Assembly: GCA_035561135.1 (NCBI GenBank)
Contig: DATMYA010000079.1
Location: 96,204-160,203, forward strand
From: Clostridia bacterium
GTDB taxonomy: Bacteria > Acidobacteriota > Terriglobia > Terriglobales > Acidobacteriaceae
DNA length: 64,000 bases
Reading direction: 5' to 3'
Part shown: positions 54,212 through 61,202 of the stretch, piece after piece
Numbering within the stretch: position 1 is the stretch's first letter
Layout of the letters: every line of letters begins with the position of its first letter
Position numbers and translations under genes: made by a program
The notes under the pieces: generated by a model
Told to the model about the DNA's origin: nothing
Databases searched by the model: none
What the model saw: only the letters and a program-made list of their open reading frames with translations

Positions 54212-54757
54212 TTACGTGAGCTCATCGACAGCGACGATAACCAGTCGCTTTGGTCCATGCACGCCGATGGTAAGCACGCGTTCGATATCGGCTGTGCGAC
54301 TGGGTCCGGTGATGAAGGAGAAATAGTTAATTTCTTTTATGTTCACCCTGGACAGGAGTGCTGGTAAGTCGGGCAGGATGTTGCCGGTTGCCACGATTGC
54401 GATGTGAATTTCGGGGAGTGTCGAGACCAAGCGCTGTTCGACCGCGGTGGCATCCTGGACGAGCGTGCCAGTGTTCGAAATGCCCCAGTGCATCTGGCTG
54501 ATCCCGATTCTCGCTCCGGCCGCATTCTCGCGATTCACATTGAATCGTAGGCCGGGCACTTCTTCGCAAAGTCGGCTCTTGTCGAATCCATTCAGAAGCG
54601 GGCAGTCGGCCCACAATGCGAATCCATTGCTCTCACTTGTCTCGTGCGCGACGAAATTACAGATGAAATCGACTGCCTGCGCCTTTGCAGCAAAGCGGTA
54701 CACTTCTGCGCTCACCGTCGCCGCTCTTGTCTTGAAGAGATCAAATATCGGGTCCAT
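54212..54757 (-). CDS. lutC: LutC-like LUD-domain protein
   Basis: A 181-residue LUD-domain protein, third component of the lactate utilisation system. Visible: GISQMHWGISNTGTLVQDA and LVSTLPEIHIAIV, and the C-terminal FITGPSRTADIERVLTIGVHGPKRLVIV. The start is ambiguous among TTG 54769, GTG 54763 and ATG 54757; the last is used here. It ends 10 bases before the LutB-LutA start, so the two are an operon. It is a little shorter than B. subtilis LutC (about 240 aa). Confidence 0.88.
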   Translation of the reverse strand: MDPIFDLFKTRAATVSAEVYRFAAKAQAVDFICNFVAHETSESNGFALWADCPLLNGFDKSRLCEEVPGLRFNVNRENAAGARIGISQMHWGISNTGTLVQDATAVEQRLVSTLPEIHIAIVATGNILPDLPALLSRVNIKEINYFSFITGPSRTADIERVLTIGVHGPKRLVIVAVDELT

Positions 54758-54811
54758 GCTCACCAGCAAACTCCGAAGATGGAATCATCGTTTCGATTCG
54801 AGCGGAATAAG

Positions 54812-54857
54812 AAAACCGTGCGGCACACTTGTCTTGCATCACGCGTGGCCGCACGGT
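54812..54857 (-). terminator. Intrinsic terminator after the third GH29 gene
   Basis: A 10-bp stem (54815-54824 with 54848-54857) lies 31 bases past the GH29 stop; the minus-strand transcript then reads four U residues. Confidence 0.7.
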
Positions 54858-54887
54858 CAGTGTCAACATCACATCGCTCTTCTCTGC

Positions 54888-56654
54888 TTATTTCACGGGA
54901 ACGAGTTTCACGGAAACCAGCGTCAGCCCGAGATTTTGCGCAGCTTCTATCTTCTCCGGCATCAGGTTGAGCGTGTATTGCCCTGCCTTGTCGATTTTCA
55001 CGCGCCCGATGTTTGAAACAACATGCTTCCAGTAGGGGCTGGTGGGGTCCTGCTCAACGTTGTCGCGATTGACCGTGCCCGCCACCTGCTGGCCGGCAAC
55101 TTCGACGCCCACCTTGTGTCCACCTTCCCACGCCTTGCCATACTTCTGTTCCGAGCTCAAGAGTTGAACCTCAAATTCTCCAGGACGGCTGACGCGAACT
55201 TTCCAGCTCATCCATTCTCCCGTGTTCGTCCAACGCTCCACGACGCCGCGGCTGTCGAAGCGCAGTCCTGGCCCAGAGGCGGTTTTGTGGACCTCGCCGA
55301 GAAATGCGGGCAAGGCCAATTGTCCGTTGGGCTGCTGAACAACTGCACGCTCAACCTTGGGTGCTCCGTCGATCTCAAGCACCACGACGGAATCAATTGC
55401 GTCGGGTGCGGATGACGGGAGAGCCACGTGTAATGAACCGTCGGTTCTTTTCGTCACATTAAGGTTGCGTTTGTTTGCTAGAAGGTAGGCCTTCTTCACT
55501 TTGTTCTGCAGCCCGTTGAGGACGATTTCGTTTCGCCAATCGAACAGGTGGAGGTAAAGCTTGCCCGGCTTTGAAGTGATCAAGCCGAAGTCCTGCTCGT
55601 ACCGGAAAATGCTGCCTCCGGCGCCGTAGATCGATTCGCCATTGACGCTGAGCCACTTACCGACTTCCGCAAGTCGCTCTACGCTCGGTGCAGGAATGAC
55701 GCCGGTGGCGTCAGGCCCAACGTTCAGCAGGTAGTTGCCGCCCCCGCTGACCGTTCGTACTAACTGGCGGACCAGAACCGGCACGGGCTTCCAGTCGGAG
55801 TCGTTCTTCTTGAAGCCCCAAGTGTGGTTCATCGTTACGGGCGCTTCCCAGTCCTTCTTCACAACGCCGACCGTAATCTGGTTGTCGCCGGTCGAGTCAT
55901 AGTCGCCTACACCGTTGCCAACGCGACCGCTAACCAGACAACTCGGCTGTAGTTTGTGAACGAAATTCGCCAGGTCCTGGCTTTGCTCTTTGTCCATGAT
56001 CTTGGGCGTGTCAAACCAGATCAGGCTGATCGGACCGTAGTTCGTCAGCAGTTCACGTACCTGCGGTTTTACTTTCGCTTCAAGGTAAGCAGAAAAAGCC
56101 TCCTTGGACGGCTCCTTAAAATCCCAGTCGTTGCCGAAACCATTCGGCTCGTGCCAGTCCTGCGTCTGGGAATAATAGAAGCCAAGCTTAATGCCGGCCT
56201 TCTGGCAGGCGGCGGCCAGTTCCTTCAGCGGGTCACGGCGGAATGGTGTCGCGTCAACGATGTTGAACTTGCTGGCGTCACTCTTGAAGATCGCAAACCC
56301 GTCATGGTGTTTCGAGGTGATGACGATGTACTTCACGCCAGCTTGCTTTGCGATCCGCACCCACTCCTCGGCGTTGAACTTCGTTGGATTGAATTGCGGG
56401 GCGAGAGCCTCATACTCAGAAACCGGAATCTTGGCGCGGTTCATGATCCACTCGCCGATTCCGGGAACTTCACGCCCCTTCCATTCACCGGCAGGCACTG
56501 CGTACAGTCCCCAATGGATAAACATTCCAAACCGCGCTTCGCGCCACGATTGCAACGCCTTCTCGGTAGCCGGGGATAAGGCCGGTTTCCGGCCCCAGGC
56601 AGTACTAGCCATAGCCAACAGCAACAGAACTGTAATAGAAAGCCTACGTATCAT
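54888..56654 (-). CDS. GH29 alpha-L-fucosidase with C-terminal domain
   Basis: A 588-residue secreted enzyme: signal peptide (1-21), GH29 catalytic domain (about 25-430; SWREARFGMFIHWGLYA, VITSKHHDGFAIF, GFYYSQTQDWHEP, SLIWFDTPKI with the nucleophile Asp, NYLLNVGPDATG) and a C-terminal beta-sandwich (about 445-588) not found in the other two copies. The C-terminal part (GLRFDSRGVVERWTNTGEW and VRVSRPGEFEVQLL) looks like an accessory carbohydrate-binding domain. It would act on exposed alpha-L-fucosyl residues. GCAGGTGGA precedes the ATG. Confidence 0.9.
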   Translation of the reverse strand: MIRRLSITVLLLLAMASTAWGRKPALSPATEKALQSWREARFGMFIHWGLYAVPAGEWKGREVPGIGEWIMNRAKIPVSEYEALAPQFNPTKFNAEEWVRIAKQAGVKYIVITSKHHDGFAIFKSDASKFNIVDATPFRRDPLKELAAACQKAGIKLGFYYSQTQDWHEPNGFGNDWDFKEPSKEAFSAYLEAKVKPQVRELLTNYGPISLIWFDTPKIMDKEQSQDLANFVHKLQPSCLVSGRVGNGVGDYDSTGDNQITVGVVKKDWEAPVTMNHTWGFKKNDSDWKPVPVLVRQLVRTVSGGGNYLLNVGPDATGVIPAPSVERLAEVGKWLSVNGESIYGAGGSIFRYEQDFGLITSKPGKLYLHLFDWRNEIVLNGLQNKVKKAYLLANKRNLNVTKRTDGSLHVALPSSAPDAIDSVVVLEIDGAPKVERAVVQQPNGQLALPAFLGEVHKTASGPGLRFDSRGVVERWTNTGEWMSWKVRVSRPGEFEVQLLSSEQKYGKAWEGGHKVGVEVAGQQVAGTVNRDNVEQDPTSPYWKHVVSNIGRVKIDKAGQYTLNLMPEKIEAAQNLGLTLVSVKLVPVK

Positions 56655-56909
56655 GATTCCACCTGCATCACTTCTGTTGGTTTGAGCAACTTACTTCCAC
56701 TCTTATACGCTCTTCCAGTAAAAAGCCCAATAATAACGCTAACGTGATCGCAGCCAGCTACTCTAGAATGCAAAAGCGCATCCAGCGCAGGGCAGGCTTT
56801 TGTTGGCCGTCCGAGGCCAGCCGCCTTTAGCACGTGGAACCAGCGTTGCGCATCACGCAGTAGCGAATTCATCGTAATTACATGCCCCAAGAGAGGACCC
56901 TTAAATTTA

Positions 56910-58337
56910 ATGTCGATGCATATAGGCCGGACGTGCCGTTTGATGTTCCTGGTTTTCCTGCTGAGCTATCAGTCGTTCGCTGCGTTAAGCGCTAAGCAAC
57001 CGACGGCGGACTCGAGTGTCGGGTCCTTCAAGCAGGTCTCGAATGCGGAAGAACTCAAGGCTGCAATAGTGTCGGCTAAGCCCGGCGACACCATCGCCAT
57101 GCGCGATGGGACCTGGAAGGATATCAACATCGTCCTTAGTGCCGCGGGGACAGCATCAGCACCAGTCACCCTGCGCGCGCAGACTCCAGGAAAAGTGATT
57201 CTAACGGGTGGATCTACCCTGACGTACACCGCGCCGTATGTAAACGTGGAAGGCCTTTTATTCCGCGACGGCGCGCTGACCTCCGGCTCCGTGGTGACAT
57301 TCAAGTCCGATCACGGCAAGTTATTGAGTAGCGCAATCATCAACTACAACCCACCGGACCCGCTTACCAAGTACTACTGGGTGTTCTTCGAGGGCAGCGA
57401 CAACCTTGTCGAACGCTGCTCCTTCAAGGAGAAGACCAACATGCAGCCGTTGATAGGCAACGGCATTCAGGGAGCGCGCCGCAACGCTGTTGTCCGAAAC
57501 CACATCAGCGACATGGGCTCAAGCCATGGCCGCAATGGAATGGAGATGTTCCGCATCTGGGGCTACGGCGGTAGTGAGGAACTGGGGGACGACGGCGCCT
57601 ACTTCACAGTCGCCGAGAATCTCTTGGAACGCGCTGATGGCGAAGGCATGGAGATCATCTCGCTGAAATCAAACCGCAATCGCGTATTGAATAACACCAT
57701 TCGCGATACGATCGGCGGCATTACCAATCGCAGCGGCAATTTCAATACAATCGCCGGCAACGTTATCCTCTGTGGCGGCCGGCGCGGGGCCTATGGGATG
57801 CGTACCACGGGCCAGCAGCAGCGCATTTACGACAACTATATTTCCAATTGCGAATACGGAATCATGCTAATGAGCGGCGAATATATCGACCGCGATTTGA
57901 CGGGCAAATACGAGCCGATCAAGCGTGAAGGAACGCCGCTGGGCCGTGTACCGCGCTACGGATGGGTAAAGCAAATCGAGGTCGCGCGCAATACCCTGGT
58001 GGACAATTCCGGCCCCGACATCACCGTCGGCGGCAACTACAAGAGTGGCTGGCCTGGCGCTCAGCGCGTGCTTTTACCCGAGGACAATTTGATCGCAAAC
58101 AATCTGATCATAAAGACTAAGGGCAGCACGGTTCTTGAGACGACAGTTCAGGACAGCCAAGCCCCGCTTGACGGATTCAGCTTCAAGCCCAACCGGTTCG
58201 CTTCGAATGTTGTATTCGGAGGTGAAGCTGTGATCCCGGAGGGGTTCACACGGGCTGGAGCGGACAAGATGCCCCCGGCTCCGCAAGTTAAACCCCTGAC
58301 GGTCGCCGACGTGGGTCCGGAGTGGATGAGGAAATAA
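56910..58337 (+). CDS. PL6 polysaccharide lyase (alginate or related)
   Basis: A 475-residue secreted beta-helix lyase with signal peptide (about 1-24). The family signature is present: EIISLKS with K253 and ITNRSGN with R274. Their 21-residue separation equals that of Lys250 and Arg271 in chondroitinase B, where they act as base and acid at a Ca2+ site; upstream NGMEMFRIWG and EGMEII carry the acidic ligands. It would cleave an alginate-like or glycosaminoglycan-like uronan by beta-elimination. It is odd in a pectin cluster, but fits the two alginate-lyase-fold proteins. It is monocistronic, converging on the DUF362 gene. Confidence 0.85.
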   Translation: MSMHIGRTCRLMFLVFLLSYQSFAALSAKQPTADSSVGSFKQVSNAEELKAAIVSAKPGDTIAMRDGTWKDINIVLSAAGTASAPVTLRAQTPGKVILTGGSTLTYTAPYVNVEGLLFRDGALTSGSVVTFKSDHGKLLSSAIINYNPPDPLTKYYWVFFEGSDNLVERCSFKEKTNMQPLIGNGIQGARRNAVVRNHISDMGSSHGRNGMEMFRIWGYGGSEELGDDGAYFTVAENLLERADGEGMEIISLKSNRNRVLNNTIRDTIGGITNRSGNFNTIAGNVILCGGRRGAYGMRTTGQQQRIYDNYISNCEYGIMLMSGEYIDRDLTGKYEPIKREGTPLGRVPRYGWVKQIEVARNTLVDNSGPDITVGGNYKSGWPGAQRVLLPEDNLIANNLIIKTKGSTVLETTVQDSQAPLDGFSFKPNRFASNVVFGGEAVIPEGFTRAGADKMPPAPQVKPLTVADVGPEWMRK

Positions 58338-58361
58338 TCGGTACGCAACAGAAGTCGAACA

Positions 58362-58399
58362 AAAGAGTAACCCCGTCTGTGCAGGCGGGGTTACTCTTT
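58362..58399. terminator. Bidirectional hairpin terminator
   Basis: A perfect 14-bp stem (58362-58375 with 58386-58399) with a 10-base loop; A/T-rich stem bases give T residues for both the PL6 and DUF362 transcripts. Confidence 0.85.
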
Positions 58400-58421
58400 G
58401 GTTCCATGTGGGCGCATTGCG

Positions 58422-59900
58422 CTACGTCCTGGTTTGACGCCGTTCGTCGTGAACGGCGACCAGTTCGATGCCTTTTCCCCTGGAACTGAGGTTGCGGCTG
58501 TATTGCTTATCCTTCCCATTGTTCCAGTGCTCATGAACACCGAGGCTGGCCAGCGCCGTGCCGTCCGGTTTGTAAACCGTGCCCGATGCCGCCTTTGAAG
58601 CCTGCGCAGCTTCGTGCAGATAATTGTCGGCATGAAGGTCGTGACCGCGGCCTCGACTTGAAGCCAAGTACCCGCCAAACTCCGAATGCAGGAAATCCAG
58701 GCCGACGGAATCGATAGCTACCGGATCTAATGACATCAAATAGCTGCTCGACCACTGGCCGCCAAAGAGCCTGGCCCAGCCGGCAAATTCCGCAATGACT
58801 GGGTCGTTCGCGTCCCGCGTGCCAAAAAGCGCGTCCACCATGAACAGGATCGTCTTGCCACCGAGCTGCCGCGTGCCGATCAAATCGACAAACGGGTTGT
58901 AAATGCCCATCTTGTGCTGCCACGTGTTGATGAACATCTTATGGTCACGCCCGTCGATGGAACCGTAATGGTTTTTGGCTGTTAGTGTGAACCCGCACGT
59001 GGGATGGCCTTTGAGCAGCGCCATGTTGATGATGTACTTGGACTGAAAAACTACTTCCGGAACGCTCGTACCGCAGGTGTTGTTTTCCGTCACCGAATAT
59101 GAGAAGGCATTCTTATGCCAGGTTAGTGGCTGCCGGCCATTCACTCCGTCACCCTTCGAATCCATCCAGATGACCTTGGGGAACTCGGCGTGACACGGCT
59201 TGTAAATTCGGTCAGGGATCACGCGCACGGCTTCATACACGACGATGTTGTCCTGAGGCACGCCCGCGTTATGGACAAGCTGGCGCAAGATCGCCAAGAC
59301 TGACTGCGGAGCTGCATCAACCTGGTCGTCCACGTCGGCGTAGCCGGCATAACAGTTGTTGCAATTAACCTTGAGAGCGACCACCTCGCCCTTGCGATAC
59401 CCAACATTGCCGCTTTTGTTAGTCCGGTTGTGATGGTGGAAGATTTTTTCCCAGGCTTGGCGGTCATTCTTTGCCCCTGCCAGGGCTCGCAGAGAGCGTG
59501 AAACCATGCTATCAACTGCGGTCTGATTGATTCCGGTATTGTCATCCCACCAATGTGAGCCAGTGTTGAGATCGCCCTTCCACGGCGTTGCAGAGGAATC
59601 GCGCACCCAAACAACGCGTCCGGGGAAAATACCTTTGGCGTCACCGATGGGCGAGTTGGGCGGGTCGCTCGGCACCCAACCTGGAGTGCGATCCGGGAGT
59701 TCGGCGACCGGTTTATCAGCCTTTTCGGGCACCTCGGCCGCATGGAGTAAGCGTTCAGGCAAAAGCGAACAGCACAAGCCGATCATGCCGGCAGATGATT
59801 CCAAAAATCGGCGGCGTCCAGAGTCGCCCTGCTTGCCAATCGAGCGACTGCCTGTTACAAAGTTCCGCCACGACTTCATTGCGATATCGAATAATTTCAT
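58422..59900 (-). CDS. DUF362 domain protein, Tat-exported
   Basis: A 492-residue protein with a Tat-type leader (GRRRFLESSAGMIGLCC, residues 28-44) preceded by an unusually long n-region. The mature chain has the DUF362 core: VALKVNCNN, QSVLAILRQLVHNAGVPQDNIVVYEAVR, a KYIINMALLKGHPTCGFTLTAKNHYGSIDG segment and SLDPVAIDSVGLDF. DUF362 proteins are often linked to metal or iron-sulfur chemistry, but here no ferredoxin motif is present. The function is unknown; context gives only secreted, next to PL6. The start is uncertain, as an internal ATG (codon 8) is also possible. Confidence 0.85.
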   Translation of the reverse strand: MKLFDIAMKSWRNFVTGSRSIGKQGDSGRRRFLESSAGMIGLCCSLLPERLLHAAEVPEKADKPVAELPDRTPGWVPSDPPNSPIGDAKGIFPGRVVWVRDSSATPWKGDLNTGSHWWDDNTGINQTAVDSMVSRSLRALAGAKNDRQAWEKIFHHHNRTNKSGNVGYRKGEVVALKVNCNNCYAGYADVDDQVDAAPQSVLAILRQLVHNAGVPQDNIVVYEAVRVIPDRIYKPCHAEFPKVIWMDSKGDGVNGRQPLTWHKNAFSYSVTENNTCGTSVPEVVFQSKYIINMALLKGHPTCGFTLTAKNHYGSIDGRDHKMFINTWQHKMGIYNPFVDLIGTRQLGGKTILFMVDALFGTRDANDPVIAEFAGWARLFGGQWSSSYLMSLDPVAIDSVGLDFLHSEFGGYLASSRGRGHDLHADNYLHEAAQASKAASGTVYKPDGTALASLGVHEHWNNGKDKQYSRNLSSRGKGIELVAVHDERRQTRT

Positions 59901-60145
59901 TTGCGTAGCAGAGTACCTGAAACGGTTTGGATGCGCTACGTCGGTCTACAGAAGACGTTCAATGGAGGGTGGCAGCGAAACAAAAGTCGCCAAATCATCC
60001 TTTTCCGAATGACGTATTATGAATCATAGGAAGGTCAGAACCGAGATTGATTCAGGATTCGAAACTTCGCTTCGTCTCTCACCTTGTGACATTACCTGCG
60101 AAATACTCGGATTGCGTTTCGGCCTGGTTCGGCAATCGATAAAAG

Positions 60146-60682
60146 ATGGAACTATTTTCTGGTGCTCAGTGTGTCGGGTATGCTGCTTTTGTCCTCGGCG
60201 TGGCGGCCTTCGTTCAGAAAAACGATCGGCGACTAAAAGGTCTTAATGCAATCCAAGGTCTCTTTTACGCTTTGCATTTCTTCCTGTTGGGCAATCTGCC
60301 CGCCTCTTCCAGCTCGTTCATATCGGGCTGCCGGTCGTTTCTGGCATTGAAAAGCCGCTCGCCGTGGCTGGCGGCGTTCATCGTAGCTGTGAATGTCGCG
60401 GTTGGCGCCGCGCTTGCCAGCAGTGGTCTCGGTTGGCTGCCCATAATCGGCTCGAGCGCCGCAACCTATGCCATGTTCAGGATGCAAGGTGTCCCTATGC
60501 GGCTTGTTCTGCTGACCTGCACTTTTCTCTGGCTGGCGAACAACATTGTGAGCCATTCGATCGGCGGCACCCTGCTCGAATCTGTTATCGCGATCACCAA
60601 CATCTCAACCATGATTCGGGTGCTCAGATCGCAGGAACAAAGATCGCCGGTGACCGCAGAGGTCGTACCGGCGGGCGACTAA
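60146..60682 (+). CDS. YgjV-like inner-membrane protein
   Basis: A 178-residue membrane protein with about five hydrophobic helices; it resembles the YgjV family of small membrane proteins (GYAAFVLGVAAFVQKNDRRLKGLNAIQGLFYALHFFLLG, and NISTMIRVL near the end). Members are uncharacterised, although related to sugar-efflux-like topologies. The ribosome-binding site is weak. It is flanked by a divergent DUF362 gene (245-base gap, no other feature seen) and a decayed glycosidase. No strong functional link with the cluster. Confidence 0.75.
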   Translation: MELFSGAQCVGYAAFVLGVAAFVQKNDRRLKGLNAIQGLFYALHFFLLGNLPASSSSFISGCRSFLALKSRSPWLAAFIVAVNVAVGAALASSGLGWLPIIGSSAATYAMFRMQGVPMRLVLLTCTFLWLANNIVSHSIGGTLLESVIAITNISTMIRVLRSQEQRSPVTAEVVPAGD

Positions 60683-60773
60683 CTTTGCTGTGCTTCGGGC
60701 GCGCTGCCCGGCGGTCGCGGGAACGACGGAGGCCGGCAGCAGAGCAGCGTCACTGACGGCCTCGTCCCTGTTC

Positions 60774-61080
60774 TTAGCTCCACGTTAAGATCGTGATGGA
60801 ATCGGACGGAAGAGTCACTGCGAGTACAGAGTGCCCGATGACGCGTATCGCCGGCTGCGGAGCATTGGCACGGTTCGTCAGCACAGCCGTATAGCTGCCC
60901 GATCGATCCCTCGTTACCACGTGATGAACATCCGCCGTGCCTCCGCGCTCGATGTGCCGAGAAAGTGCTCCATCGCCCAGTGCTGCCCGCTGTAGGTGAT
61001 CGCGCACAGCGCCTCATGGGGACACGTGTTTACGATCGCGTCAATCTGCAGGGCGAAGCCTGTCGCGGAAAGTTGTACTC
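60774..61080 (-). pseudogene. Decayed C-terminal fragment of a glycoside hydrolase (GH30-like)
   Basis: On the minus strand, one frame reads YSGQHWAMEHF and a second frame continues SRHIERGG...VLTNRA...VTLPSDSITILTW to a stop at 60774. Joined across the AAA run near 60962 by one extra base, they read as the C-terminal end of a retaining glycosidase of the GH30 type (GQ.WALGHFSRFIRPGA, then a beta-sandwich ending in LPxxSITTL). No catalytic domain lies upstream, so this is a truncated relic. Family is tentative. The surrounding gap (60683-61202) shows no intact gene. Confidence 0.4.
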
Positions 61081-61202
61081 CGTGTTGCAACTTGTGATAA
61101 TGAGAGGATAGATACCACAAGCTATGCCGTGCCCACCCAAGTGGAGAGTGCGACACCTTTTGTTCGCGCTCATAAATGTCATTACGAAGGAACGCTTTCA
61201 TC

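Noticed and set aside
56651..56890. 79-codon frame in the gap between the third GH29 gene and PL6
   Set aside because: No ribosome-binding site, no recognisable domain, and it overlaps the likely divergent promoters.
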